Source: Styela clava
Taxonomy: Eukaryota > Chordata > Ascidiacea > Stolidobranchia > Styelidae
Length of the DNA stretch: 64,000 nt
Direction: 5' to 3'
Assembly (NCBI RefSeq): GCF_964204865.1
Contig: NC_135259.1
Location: forward strand, 8,876,974-8,940,973
In this document: in pieces, positions 26,747 through 39,742 of the stretch
How the letters are laid out: each line of letters starts with the position of its first letter
Numbering within the stretch: the stretch's first letter is position 1
The notes under the pieces: generated by a model
Database searches by the model: none
What the model was told of the DNA's origin: nothing
What the model saw: the letters and a program-made list of their open reading frames with translations, nothing else
Translations under genes and position numbers: made by a program

Positions 26747-28202
26747 AAGAAATATAACTAATTCCAAAACTACCGAACATATTCAGAATTTCGAATTTCA
26801 TACGATATAGAGTTACTAAAATTGAACACTAACATGTTATATACCAATTAAACTTCTGATGTAAAAGGGCTGCATTGTGTTTTAATTCATTTCATTACCA
26901 AGCTATGCAATATAAGTTACTACGCTATTTATTCAATACACAAGGAAGGCCTCATGTGACGTAATTTTGGTAATATCGCGAATTAACTTAAATTGGTCAA
27001 GACAAATTCTTAAAACCTAGTTGGAATATTTTGCGCCATTTGTCAAAATGTGCCAAATTTTGCTACTGATAACGTTTTTGATGGGGGATGCTTTACCATG
27101 TTCCTACATCCTTTTGAGGGGTGAACACGCCTCTCTCCAAAGTTTTTGAATTCCCAACTTGAGTATAATTGTATTTGAATATCCATAAAAGGCGCATATA
27201 CCAGTGCAGATTTACATAAATGAATGATGGGTGAAATCAGAAATTTTTTAAACATGATAAATCGCCATGTGTAGCTTCTCCTCGAGAGATCAGTTGAAAA
27301 CGATCTCATCCATTAAACAAATACGAAAAGAAAACTCTATTTGGTAAAATTATCACGAAAAAGTAATTAAAGCCAATGATAACATCTATAAAACGTAGAA
27401 AGTGAATAACATTTTGTCAGATGATCTAAAGTTTGAAACATAAAAATCAATTTTACAATATTCTATATAGAGAAACTTGAATATTTGAATGAATACTTGA
27501 ATATTTATGACTTCTGGTCAAAATTAAAGCTTTATTGATAGAAGAACTTCTTTATGAAAGATTGAGTTCAAAGTCAAAATGCATTTTTTATGCAATGTAA
27601 CTTTCGATAAAACAGACAGAATATATATCAAAGTAAACTAAGAAAAATGTGTATGTTGTGGGACTCACCAAGATGATGATTGAATGTTTCCCCGAGTATC
27701 AATATCCTTGTTTATATCCGTATCAATGACAAATCAGCAGTAGGTCAACAATGACGAAACAATTAAAACTTTTGCTCAGACATATATTCAAGCGTGGGTT
27801 TGCGTGATATTTGTCCGTTTTCATTGGTGTTTCTAAAAATTAGTTGTAAATTAAATAACTCAAGTGTCATTCATTATGGCTTTCAAAGAGCTTTAGTTTA
27901 GTTTCAATAATCTAAAATTATTCCAAAAGTCTGCAAAAGACTGGGATAACATTAACTATCCGTACCTGTAAGCCGCACGTGTTTAAAATTTTTATTATTG
28001 AAAATGATGGTTTTGAACATGTAAACCAGTGCGCCAATCCTCTAAAACACAATTAAATGAGCATAAATTTTTTTGCAGTAGTAAGGTACAGAAAGTTTTT
28101 TTCTGGGATAATTTGTCGGGGGAAACATCCATTGCGATTCATACCCTGCCACTTCCCAACTGCGCTAGGTGAACGTCGGGTGAATTGTTATAGAATCTAG
28201 AG

Positions 28203-28640
28203 CAGGGTTGTCCAACCTTTATGGCCGAAGGGCCACATGTATTTTACGAATGATTGCGCGGGCCACTTGACATGGTAGTTATGTTCAAGTTTTCACTACT
28301 CAGACTACAGATTAATGAAAAACAAACAAAACCCTCACATCAAAATTATGAGAACAATGAAAATACGAAGATACAGTAAAGTCAAAAGTTTTTACCACAC
28401 ATAAATATTTCAATGTGAAGTTTGGCACTGCTTTCATCCAAAGTTTGTCAATATTCGGTGCGGTGGACGACGTAGCAATGCGAAGCGAATTTTTCATATG
28501 GCTGTCAGAAATTAGTGATCTCACGGGGGATTTGACACGGTTCATCCGTAAAAAAACATGCTCGTACAAGTAAATGCTGTCAAATATTGAGGTCATGAAA
28601 ACTGCCTCTTTTAGCTTCTCAGAAAAAAGGCAGGAAAACT
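28203..28640 (-). pseudogene. truncated hAT with transposase C-terminal remnant (unit 2)
   Basis: The element begins CAGGGTTGTCCAACC and is cut off after about 440 bp where unit sequence (GAGTATTGGATTGATAG) resumes. On the minus strand an open frame contains YEHVFLRMNRVKSPVRS and then NSLRIATSSTAPNIDKLW. This resembles the C-terminal dimerisation region of hAT transposases of the SPIN/GTF2IRD2-like type. The rest of the transposase and the right terminus are missing, so it is dead. Naming the subfamily is inference. Confidence 0.65.
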
Positions 28641-29570
28641 GAGTATTGGATTGATAGTCAAGTATTTTACAAATTAACTCAGTCTTCAATATTGTAAAAA
28701 AAAGTAGCATATCGCGTGTCTTATCAGTTCAAGCTAATTAACGTGAATTTACTCAAAAATAAGAAAATCTAAAAAATAAACGATGAGGTTGTATAAATTG
28801 CTGTTTTATGTAACTTGAATCTCAGAGACAAAGGCATTATTCATGAATTTTTAGATTACAATCAAATATCAGCATAAACTCAGACTTGTTCGGCAAAAAG
28901 CCATAAATTGTTCATAATTTTTCTATAAGATTTAAGTATGCAAATATTAAAAACGTTTTTTATATGTACGAGAACACGAAAGAAACTTCAAAATACGTTT
29001 AAGCCAATATAAAGATGATTTGAGTTCAAATATTCAATAATGTTGTCATACGATGAATTGTATTTATGATTTATGAGATAACACATTGTATATTGTAAAA
29101 GTACTTATAACTTTTTTAACGATAAATAGATTATAAAATACGGAAAAGGCTATATTCAATAGAATATTCATTGGGAAGATGAGAGATTTGAAGTTTTATA
29201 TATTTTCTTTATTCAAGTGCATGAATAAAAAACTCATCAAAAGAACATCGATGCTTATAACTGGGTTTCGTAGAATAATATACCTTTCGAAATGACAGTT
29301 GATTGACCAGAGTTCTATTTTCCTGAGATATATATTTTTTTTTATTTATTCATTTTATAGTGTCATATCGTTTTTTTCTTTAGGCATATTTGAGATATTC
29401 AATAGCCGTAAGGTGTATATAATTCAAGTATACACGTGTCTCACAATAAATTCTGTTACGTAAAGAATATAATCGTCAAAACAGCTGTTTTGTTACTATA
29501 AGTCAGTGAAGCTTTGCGGGCCGTATTATTTTACTACGCGGGTCGGATCTGGCCGCGGGCCATAGGTTGC
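28641..29570. other. non-coding part of unit 2
   Basis: AT-rich sequence paralogous to 21600-22500 and 38194-38940, joined at about 29430 to the right-hand remnant of the CAGGGGnCGGCAACC hAT (GGGTCGGATCTGGCCGCGGG near 29540). No coding exon is seen. Confidence 0.55.
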
Positions 29571-29576
29571 CGACGC

Positions 29577-30504
29577 GGCCTAGGGATTTGTTCAAAAAGA
29601 ATTGTTTTAAAACAATTGTTTTAAATCAAGTTTTTTTGCCTGTTTTGTTCAAAATGGCTGTACTATCAAATATATTTGATTTTTTTGTATTAAATAGGTT
29701 GAAGAAAAATGGATGTAAAAATTTGCCAAGCGTTTCTTATTTGCAATAAATTCTTCAAAACGCCACAAATAACGATAGAGGCGCATACACATCTTCTCAA
29801 GCTGTAGGTCAGTCGTTGGCGCAGTAAGACGCAACCGATAACGTAACGCCATTACGTAAACGACCCTGCGACGAAATCACCTTGCGAAAATTGAAATGCG
29901 ATCGAATAAATGAGTTTGTTTAATCTTGAAAAACTCACTTCAACCTTAAAAACAAAGCTTGCTAAGCATAAATTAACCGAACAGTATTAACCGTAATAAT
30001 GCCTTCATTTTATGAGAAAAATGTCGATACATGAACTCGAAATCCACATCATGGCGTCATAACAGATTAGTTGAGGCGTCTTTGCATCAGAAGACTCTTA
30101 CAATTAACATAGGCCAGGCTAGCGCGTTTCATCTGCCGTCGATTTCAGCATATTCTTAATTATCGCAGTAGGCTTGGGAGCTAATTTTCATGATTTTTCT
30201 TTCTCAAAGCGTCTCCTTGATATCTCGTATAAGCAATCCGGTTAAAATCTTATGACTTTTGTGGAGATACAAAGTCGCGATAAATGTACGCAATAGAAAT
30301 AAAAGGTAAAATAGGAATTTTTACTTACATTTTCAAAACTATAATTCCGGCTGCGTGTACAGCTGCCCGAATGCAACGTTTTGGCGTAGTTTCGCGGCGA
30401 TGCAAGGGGTATTTCAATAAAAAATACAGAAAAAATTTGATTTAAAACAAGCCCTTGTTTTAAAACACGATGTTTTTTAGAATTGATAAAAAACAAAACA
30501 TTTC
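29577..30504. mobile_element. unclassified DNA transposon inside a hAT remnant (unit 2)
   Basis: Unit 1 reads GGTTGCCGATCCCTGATT at this point. Here about 0.93 kb interrupts it between GGTTGCCGACGC and CGACGCCTGATT, so a GACGC word is repeated at both sides. The two ends share an inverted stretch (TTGTTTTAAATCAAGTTTTT at left; inverted TTGTTTTAAATCAAATTTTT at right). No transposase is visible. The unit 3 counterpart is 41957-42788, shorter by an internal deletion of about 100 bp. Confidence 0.55.
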
Positions 30505-30583
30505 GACGCCTGATTTAAGCCAAGAGATAGATTGTGCTAGACATGCTAGCTGGAATGGCTATGCAGGTACCAAACCACGTTTT

Positions 30584-30963
30584 GGACACGGATTAGACCT
30601 ATGGATCGTTTTGTTTTTATGTTGTTGTTAGCATTCTTCATGATATTGGTATCGTGATGTTAAAAATAAAATCGCTTTTCTTTTTAACTGCTGGACTAAT
30701 TGCTTGACATTTTCAATGCTTGAAGATTGTTTTTTTGTTAGAAGGCTATTTTATTCATTTCAACACTTTCCGTGGGATCTGTGGAATCGTTTTTTCATCT
30801 TAAATTTTTTTGTGATGACGTCATCAAAATTAAAAAATGGACACGGTACGTGGTTCCGTGATCTCATTTCAGCGATCCCGTGGCCAAGCAACCGGTATTG
30901 TAAAATATTTGATGCTACTTCGCTTTGGCTTTCGTGTAGATATATTTGAGCATCGCTCTCTTG
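30584..30963 (+). repeat. unclassified repeat, copy R4, with CRE palindrome
   Basis: Paralogous to R2 and R6 in the other units, about 0.7 kb upstream of the start codon of copy B. It contains GATGACGTCATC (30814-30825) and ends GAGCATCGCTCTCTTG. Confidence 0.65.
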
Positions 30964-33410
30964 TCTTTTTGGAATTCTTGCTCGTTTGAGTAAGATGGAA
31001 GAACTTTGCTCTTATAGAGATAAAATCACTTTGATCACGCATCTTTTTTTACCTATCGAACACGAGATATGTACGGACACAACTTTATACATATCAGTGC
31101 AGTAGTTTACACAGAATATCGTTTACCTTTCCAGATTGCGGTTGACTCGAGTTTTCAGTTTGGGGCCCGCAGGCAAAGAGACTTGCGATACTTAAGTCTC
31201 GTTTAGGCCACATGAATATCAATTAAAAACCAGCTTAGCTTTGCAATGGATACATTTAAAGGTTATATTATCTAAATAAATATTGTATTAAATAATTTCA
31301 CTAGAGACAGAACATGGAAATGGCCAGGAAGAAAATATTCAATTTTATTTGTAAATTAAATTATTTTTAAAAGCGTTAGATGAGAGCATTAACTTAGCGA
31401 TTGAATAATGATTTATATAGAATTTCTATCGAAAAATTTAGCAATGCTAAATAAGACTACAGAATGTCTGACCTAGCATGTATTTCTCTTGAATATAAAT
31501 AGGCTGATCAGAATACATATTATTTTGTAATTCATTTTGAGATATCGACGAGTTACATAAAGTGCAAGAAATCCCAAAATTTCTGCAACCATCTATGTCT
31601 TGTCATTTTTAATTTGTGTTTGACGGAGCAACCTTTTATTATTTTTGTATGTTGTAGTGTTTGTGCAACCATGTTTGCTTCCGCAGTTTTCTGTTTTGTC
31701 TGTTCGACGCTGATTTATTCCATCGATGGTGAGCCTTGCTATGATTGGGGAGATGAAGTTACGGCTTGCTCCAGAATGAAGCCCAAAATATATGACGAGA
31801 TGACTGAAATCGCCGACAAAGAATATTTCCGTGTTGTACCGAATTCCAACACTTTTTATCCGGGAGGAACATTATATAGTAGGTTCAATATTTTAATTTA
31901 TATTTATCCTATTTGTTCAATTTTTATAAAAAAAAATGTGAATCATTTTTATTTTGCAGTAGAAGCTATTCTAATATGACGTTTTATTGTACTCGTACTT
32001 GATCACTTATAAAAGTTGTTCAATGCGTAACAGTTACTTTGCAAATAGCACATGGGTGAAACAATGCCATCTGAGTTTCTTATCAGATGGGATTTGTTAC
32101 ACTATGATGAAACACCTTATCTCCGTTCGTCCACACAATGATTTTGTTAAGTAATAGTGCGTATCGTCTCACGCAAGCCGAAATTCAGTCAGATACACAG
32201 TCCATAAATGTACATTTTTAAATAATTCTATATTAATCTTTATTTCAGTCCGCGTGTTTGGGAAAAGTCAATTTTATAACGGAGTCATAATGTCGGTGAG
32301 ATATACTTTGCTATACATTCAGTCAAATATTATACTTTGCTCATGTTTTTCTGATTTAATTTCTGATCAATTTTAATGCACAAATACACAAGGAAAGTCA
32401 CTTTATACGTAACAAACATGTTTTGAGAATTAAAATAATATGAAACTGAATCATATATCGGGTTAAGGGTTTAAATTTATTTAATTGCGATCACGTGCAA
32501 AGATGATCTTCAACCTCAATAAAGCGTTGGCATTCAATTTAGGTTGTTCATACTTCGGGCGATGGAAAAACTCAAGGTGTTTGGAGAGAATCGCACCAAA
32601 CTAAATATAGAACATTTGACTGCGACGGAATGCCTAATTCGGGAATTGCGGAAGCAAACGACACCAAACACGTAATGCCGATAGAAGCAGATGTGTTGGT
32701 CTGGGAAGCTCCGGCCTCGTGTGATTTCGACAAGCCTTTCTACGATTTGATGTAATGTATTTTTATGTTTCGATAATGCATTTAATGCTCAAAGCACGAA
32801 TGTGGTTGCATAACTCATAGTCTTAGTGTTTGGAATTTGTTTTGGAAATTTAACAACAGCTTGTTGTATACGCCTTATACTGCAAAATAAAACATAACCA
32901 TACGTGTATTGTGGATTTCTGAAGTTTTACTACCGGAATATTAAAAATATTATAATGATAACTCAATTAACGCAAGACAACTATACACATAGATATTGAT
33001 TCTATTTTTAATTTTACACAAATTTTTTCAACATTTATGCAGGGCTACTGTCGTCAAATCTCACACGGAAATTTTAACCGGTTTATCAGTGAGTCTTGAA
33101 TGCGTTCCAAGACCGACGACTGAACTCGATCTTTCCTGTGGATCCGCGTTTGCTCAAGATTATACTTTGATGACATCGATGAGTACGTGATATATAATAT
33201 ATTTATTTGTATATGATAAAATAAATAATTGGTAAACATCATTAGCGTTTGATCATATGGCGACGTCAAATTAGGTGTCACAGTTTACTAACTTTATATT
33301 ATATGTCCGTCAAGTTCGACATATCTCCTAAATCTCACTTTCGTTCCCGATACAGGTTGATATTTATTTTAAATCTATGTCAGGTCTGATAAAGTAACAA
33401 TTTTATTATT

Positions 33411-33827
33411 GGACACGTTTAGTGGCCATAACGATCGTTTCAATATTATGTTGTTGTTGTTGTTCTTGTTCTTTGACACGTTTTTAAAAAGTCGCTTTTC
33501 TCTTCGAATACTGGACCAATTGCTTTGAAATTTTCAGTGGTTAAAGATTAATTTTTTCGCTAGAAGGGTATTACTTTTATTTATTTCAAAATTTTGCGTG
33601 AATTCTATGAAATTTGATATTTCGTCTAAAATTTTGCTGTATTATTTTTTATCCATGGGAACACGGATTTTAGTCAGTGTCATGACTGGCTGTACGTTTT
33701 GATTCTGCAAAATTCTTGCTACTGGAAATTCAGAACTTTTTTGAGGGTATCGGTAGCGTCAAAGGTACCGGTAAGGACTGATTCGCTCTGGTCTAACGTG
33801 TCCATATTTTTGTGCGTAGCTCTCTTG
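33411..33827 (+). repeat. unclassified repeat, copy R5, inserted in copy B intron 4
   Basis: A 417-bp copy from GGACACGTTTAGTGGCCATA to TTTTGTGCGTAGCTCTCTTG. The homologous intron of copy C reads TTTTATTATTGTTTTGTGG with no insertion, which gives the empty site and implies duplication of only about 2 bp. This is the longest copy with defined ends and the best reference for the family. Confidence 0.78.
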
Positions 33828-34720
33828 TTGTTTTGTGAATCTATACTCAAGAGCAATAGCCCATCTGCCTATAACAGAGTTTATTTAGAAGAGGCAGGTC
33901 AAACGTTCGTCTTTTAAACGCAAATAATCTCTTTACAAACTGTGTAACAACAATAATATTATTTTACGATAAAAATAATTTGTATGGTTTTTAATGTAGA
34001 CACATCATTTGAAACTGATTTTGGTGGATGGTGGAATGATCCGAGCGCCGCATTGAGATGGACGCGCCACAAGGGCTCGCTCGACTCCATCACCGAAAAC
34101 AGGACCTTCGGCTGCACATGATGGAGGTAGGAACGTACTTTATTGTGATTGGCATTACTAAATTAAATAGAATTTTTGTAGAAAATAATAATAGAGAATA
34201 ATAAGAATAAGAGAGAAGAGAAAATAAGAATAGAAAATAATTTTTATGTCATCACTATGTTGTTAAATGCTTTCAATGTAACGTGAGTTTAGAATGTTTT
34301 ATTTGTTATATGCCCCAGATACAGTTCAATATTAACGTCGCTATTGAGTACATAATACTATATAGATGTAGCAACGAACCTGATTGTTCGTTTCCACTCG
34401 CCGGAAACTTTCCATTGAGATCCATCCATAGAATTTATCGACTGTATTATTATGGTAATGAATGAATCTACATTTCAGAATACTATGTGTTTGCTGAAGC
34501 GAGTTTTCCAGCGGAAAATGGAGAAGTAGCTATTCTAAATAGCCCCCCTGGATTACGCGGATGCTTTTGCATAAGGTAAACTACGTTCATAGTCTCAAAG
34601 AATATTTTTCATTTTGTACAAACTTTTGGAGTTTGGGGAAAAAGATGCAAGTTCGTTATCCCACAAATGATGACACAGTATGACATTCACATATTTTTAT
34701 TTACGAGCGTGAGTTTAGTT

Positions 34721-35770
34721 TAGCGTTTCCCAACCTTTTTTGGTCGCGGACTATTTTCTCACCGGCGAAAACCGTTGCGGACTCAAAGTGCATTTATTGC
34801 AACCGTACTCTGTGTGAAGATGCAATAAAACCAAACACAACGGAAAACGTTCGTTAAAATGGCCGAATTTTTTAATGTATAATGGCCTTTTCTGTCGCAC
34901 AATATCCAATCCATGACAACGAAGAGAATTTAAAATGTCGTTCTATTATAATTTAATCGTGTTCATGGTAACTCGCGGTTGCGTCGACTTTAAAATTCCA
35001 CGGCAATCTGCGAATATACTAATGTGAGAATAATATGTTACCCGATTATATTTAGTTTTGATACATAATTTTTGCGATCTTGTGAATTCGACAAATCTGA
35101 AACAAAACTTACGGCGCTCCACTACTGTAGCCTACATACCAATGTGGAAGCAGTAAAGCAAAGTATCCTAAGGGAAAATGCCCTTGTACGTATACTATGG
35201 TGGCATCGGAAATTTTGCGATTTGCAATGTAAAAAAGTGTTTTTAATCGGTCGCGGACTATCATAAAACAAAACTTATGGTGTTCCTTAGTAGTTTGTAT
35301 TGCCGCTTTTCAATTTAGAAAATTTGGGTTGCCAGCATTGACACCTACCAGAAAAAAAATTATTCCTGGTTGTTCGCACTCGCGAGAAACACTACTTACG
35401 TATCTATCGACGCGTGTGCCGACTGGTGTTTTCGTAGAAAATCCGCAATTGTTTGGTTAGGCGACGCGCAAGTGAACTGTCACGCCACCTGTTGCCGAAT
35501 TTTCGAATAGAAAATTGCTATTCTAATAGTTGAATATTCGAATATATGCCAAGCCCTACTCAGTAACCAGTAATTATTGACTGGATTAAGTTATGTGAAT
35601 AAACTTATTTTTTTATGTTTTATGTAAACTCTAACATAAATCATAACTTGGCTGATAGTTAGGTCTCGCAAAAACGTTTGCGGCCCGCAGTGAATTTCTG
35701 GCCCGTTGCGGACTCATTCAAACGCTCCGCGGACTCATTTGAGACCGCGGACTCGGGTTGAGAAACACTG
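34721..35770. mobile_element. hAT element in copy B intron 6, 1,050 bp
   Basis: The left end is TAGCGTTTCCCAACC and the inverted right end is CAGTGTTTCTCAACC. The flanks GTTTAGTT (34713-34720) and GTTTAGTG (35771-35778) form an 8-bp duplication with one mismatch. The homologous introns of copies C and D read GAGCTCAGTGTGTAAAA and GAGCTTAAGTGTGTAAAA, which are empty sites. Subterminal GGTCGCGGAC words occur at both ends. No transposase frame is recognised. Confidence 0.85.
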
Positions 35771-37753
35771 GTTTAGTGTGTAAAATTTGAATTTAAACAG
35801 ATTAAAATGTCATATGTGGGGTGGCCCAGGAGCTTACTTTGAAGTTCGTGTCAATGGTAAAGAGACATGGAGGCATATTCCGTCCGCAGATGCATGGCTC
35901 AGTGGAACACAGACTGTGAACGACTCCAACTACCCTCAGGTATGAACAAATCAGTTTAATTTAAACACAGTGCTTTTATTTTGAGATTAAAATCAATTTT
36001 CAAAAAATTTGGATTTTGCAATGGAGATATTGATAAATAGAGCGACTATATTTTTAAAAATTTCTACGACTTCAATCAAATCATGAATCCTAGAAAAACT
36101 AGGAAAAAATTGTAGCCTGCAATATTCGTTTAATGTTCCGATAATTTATAACCTAAAATAGTAAAAATTTGACAAATAATGCGACTGAAAAATTTTACTT
36201 GGATATTTCATAGTTGTTGTCTTAGTTGTTAAATATGATAATTACTTAAATAACAATTCATATCAATTCCAGGTGCAGTTCATTATGCATCGCGGAACCG
36301 ACTTCCGTGGTGACATTGCAGTCGACACAATTACCATCACTCCAGGAATCTGCTAGGAAGATATGTAAAGGAAATATAACCAATTCTAAAACTACCGAAC
36401 ATTTTCAGAATTTTGAATTTCATGCGATATAGAGTTACTAAAATTGAACACTAACATGTCAAATACCAATAAAACCTCTTATGTAAAAAGGCTGCATTGT
36501 GTTTTAATTCATTTCATTACCAAGCTATGCAATATAAGTTACTGTGCTATTTATTATCCTTGAATCTTGGTTGGAATATTTTGTGCCATTCGTCAAAATG
36601 TGCCAAATTTTGCTACTGATAATGTTTTTGATGTGGGATGCTTTTCCATGTTCTTACATCCTTTTAGGGGGTGAACACGCCTCTCTCCAAAGTTTTTGAA
36701 TTCCTAACTTGAGTATAATTGTATTTGAATATCCAGAAAAGGCGCATATACCAGTGCAGATTTACATAAATGAATGATGGGTGAAATCAGAAATTTTTTA
36801 AACATGATAAATCGCCATGTGTAGCTTCTCATCGAGAGATTAGTTGAAAACGATCTCATCCATAAAACAAATACGGAAAGAAAACTCTATTTGGTAAAAT
36901 TATCACGAAAAAGTAATTAAAGCCAATGATAACATCTATAAAACGTAGAAAGTGAATAACATTTTGTCAGATGATCTAAAGTTTGAAACATGAAAATCAA
37001 TTTTACAATATTCTATACAGAGAAACTTGAATATTTAAATGAATACTTGAATATATATGAATTCTGGTCAAAATTAAAGATTTATTGATAGAAGAACTTC
37101 TTTATGAAAGATTGAATTCAAACTCAAAATGCATTTTTTATGCAATGTAACTTTCGATAAAACAGATAGGAGTATATATCAGAGTAAACTAAGAAAAATG
37201 TGTATGTTGTGTGACTCACCAGGATGATAATTGAATGTTTCCCCGAGTATCAATGTCCTTGTTTTTATCCGTATCAATGACAAATCAGCAGTAGGTCAAC
37301 AATGACGAAACAATTGGAAGTTTTGCTCAGACATATATTCAAGCGTGGGTTTGCGTGATATTTGTCCGTTTTCAGTGGTGTTTCTGAAAATTAGTTGTAA
37401 ATTAAATAACTCAAGTGTCATTCATTATGGCTTTCAAAGAGCTTTAGTTTAGTTGCAATAATCTAAAATTATTCCAAAAGTCTGCAAAAGACTGGGATAA
37501 AATTAACTATCCGTACCGGTAAGCTGCACGTGTTTAAATATTTTTATAAATGAAAATAATGGTTTTGAACATGTAAACCAGTCGGTCAATCCTCTAAAAC
37601 ACAATTAAATGAGCATAATGTTTTTTGCAGTAGTAAGTTACAGAAAGTTTTTTCTGAGATCATTTGTCGGGGGAAACATCCATTGCGATTCATACCCTGC
37701 CACTTCCCAACTGCGCTAGGTGAACGTCGGGTAAATTGTTATAGAATCTAGAG

Positions 37754-38194
37754 CAGGGTTGTCCAACCTTTATGGCCGAAGGGCCACATGTATTTTACGA
37801 ATGATTGCGCGGGCCACTTGACATGGTAGTTATGTTCAAGTTTTCACTACTCCGACTACAGATTAATGAAAAACAAACAAAACCCTCACACCAAAAATAT
37901 GAGAACAATGAAAATACGAAGATACAGTAAAGTCAAAAGTTTTTAGCACACATAGATATTTCAATATGAAGTTTGGCACTGCTTTCATCGAACAAGTTTG
38001 TCAATATTCGTTGCGATGGACGACGTAGCAATGCGATGCGAATTTATCATATGACTGTCAGAAATTAATGATCTCACGGGGGATTTGACACGGTTCATCC
38101 GTAAAAAAAACATGCTCGTACAAGTAAATGCTGTCAAATATTGAGGTCATGAAAACTGCCTCTTTTAGCTTCTCAGAAAAAAGGCAGGAAAACT
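37754..38194 (-). pseudogene. truncated hAT with transposase remnant (unit 3)
   Basis: Paralogue of 28203-28640 with the same left end CAGGGTTGTCCAACC and the same truncation point. An extra A in a poly-A run (around 38102-38109) breaks the transposase remnant just after YEHVFF. The two copies have therefore drifted independently since the units separated. Confidence 0.65.
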
Positions 38195-39742
38195 GAGTAT
38201 TGGATTGATAGTCAAGTATTTTACAAATTAACTCAGTCTTCAATATTGTAAAAAAAAGTAGCATATCGCGTGTCTTATCAGTTCAAGCTAATTAACGTGA
38301 ATTTACTCAAAAATAAGAAAATCCAAAAAATAAACGATGAGGTTGTATAAATTGCTGTTTTATGTAACTTGAATCTCAGAGACGAAGGCATTATTCATGA
38401 ATTTTTAGATTACAATCAAATATCAGCATAAACTCAGACTTGTTCGGCAAAAAGCCATAAATTGTTTATAATTTTTTCTATAAGATTTAAGTATGCAAAT
38501 ATTAAAAACGTTTTTTATATGTACGATAACACGAAAGAAACTTCAAAATACGTTTAAGCCAATATAAAGATGATTTGAGTTCAAATATTCAATAATGTTG
38601 TCATACGATGAATTGTATTTATGATTTATGAGATAACACATTGTATATTGTAAAAGTACTTATAACTTTTTTAACGATAAATAGATTATAAAATTCGGAA
38701 ATGGCTATATTCAATAGAATATTCATTGGGAGGATGAGAGATTTGAAGTTTTATATATTTTCTTTATTCAAGTGCATGAATAAAAAACTCATCAAAAGAA
38801 CATCGATGCTTATAACTGGGTTTCGTAGAATAATATACCTTTCGAAATGACAGTTGATTGACCAGAGTTCTATTTCCCTGAGATATTCTTTTTCTTTATT
38901 TATTTAATTTATAGTGCCATACCGTTTTTTTTCTTTAAGCATATTTGAAATATTCAATAGACTTAAGGGGAATACCGGCTTGTAGTAGAATTGACTTACG
39001 TTAAAATTACAAGTAAATTGGATTTGAAAGAATACGTTATGAACAACGCAATTATAAAAATATTTACGAACAAAAATTTGATGAGTATTTGTTAAATTTC
39101 AGTAGGATCCGACAAATGATTTTATATTTCATTATTGGTTAACAATTCATTGTTATTCAAAATAGTTTAACAAAACTTCCGAGAAGGTATTGTTAAATTT
39201 GTTTATAATATGTTTATTAAATATTATTATAATATGTTATTCTCTATCGTTCATAAAGTCAATCCAATTTCCTATCAGTGACAGTTTCAAGTTTTGCTTA
39301 TCGGAGTGCAATATAGCTGGTTGTTTTATTTGTTGAAACTAATATCGTTCAACATGACAAGATTATTGATATGATCACCGTAAATTTTATTTTTATTAAC
39401 AATTTTGTTCATGGGTTTAACCACTATATTGATGAATAAACCACAGAATGTAAATTCGCGGATGTTCAAAAACGATAATGTCAATCAAAAGTTGCTTCGA
39501 AGTTATAAAATACTTTCATGTGACATATATTCAGTTATGATAACATAAAGATATTTCGAATGAAGTGATGTGTATGCCTAATGTACTTAGATATTTTAAT
39601 TCAAATTGGGGAGCTGCCAGGTATAGTTTGGTAATAGTTTACATTTTATTGGTCTGAAATTAAAACAAACTAGAAAAGAGTCAAATTTAGCATAATTTTC
39701 AATACCATCAACTTTTGAGTGTAAATAATCTTCTATGTAAAC
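38195..39742. other. non-coding part of unit 3, first copy of an internally repeated segment
   Basis: 38195-38940 matches 21600-22500 and 28640-29340. From about 39230 the sequence matches unit 1 from 20810, so order relative to unit 1 is broken by a rearrangement. No coding exon is recognised. Confidence 0.55.

Larger units (their letters stand above)
17811..26950 (+). repeat. tandem unit 1 of the Reeler-MAM block
   Basis: The unit starts with a block (AATGTGCCAGATTTTGCTAC) recurring at about 27046 and 36598, and ends just 3' of Reeler-MAM copy A. It carries unit-specific insertions: a hAT MITE at 18570, a 1.15-kb hAT at 19313 with a nested MITE, and an 806-bp hAT at 22765. It is the most diverged of the three full units from units 2 and 3, which suggests the oldest split. 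Boundaries are approximate because they were found by eye. Confidence 0.8.
31671..36356 (+). pseudogene. Reeler-MAM copy B, frameshifted in the MAM domain
   Basis: Exons: 31671-31878, 32249-32295, 32543-32751, 33043-33182, 34000-34126, 34479-34575, 35801-35939, 36273-36356. All splice sites match copy C. Exon 5 has an extra CTCG (CTCGCTCG at 34076-34083). This shifts the frame and gives TGA at 34119-34121, so the predicted product is 241 aa: signal peptide (MFASAVFCFVCSTLIYSIDG), a complete Reeler domain, then only about 39 residues of MAM-exon sequence, the last dozen or so out of frame. Exons 6 to 8 remain otherwise open (EYYVFAEASFPAENG, KCHMWGGPGAYFEV, GTDFRGDIAVDT), suggesting a recent lesion, an allele or a sequencing error. 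Intron 4 carries repeat R5 and intron 6 a 1-kb hAT. AATAAA is at 36468-36473. If transcribed it could still yield a secreted Reeler-only protein unless removed by nonsense-mediated decay. Confidence 0.8.
27046..36560 (+). repeat. tandem unit 2 of the Reeler-MAM block
   Basis: About 9.5 kb, starting with AATGTGCCAAATTTTGCTAC and ending 3' of copy B. It is nearly identical by eye to unit 3 over its first 2.3 kb, so these two separated most recently. It lacks the hAT MITEs of unit 1 and carries the truncated hAT at 28203, the element near 29577-30504, repeat copies R4 and R5, and a hAT inside a copy B intron. Confidence 0.82.
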
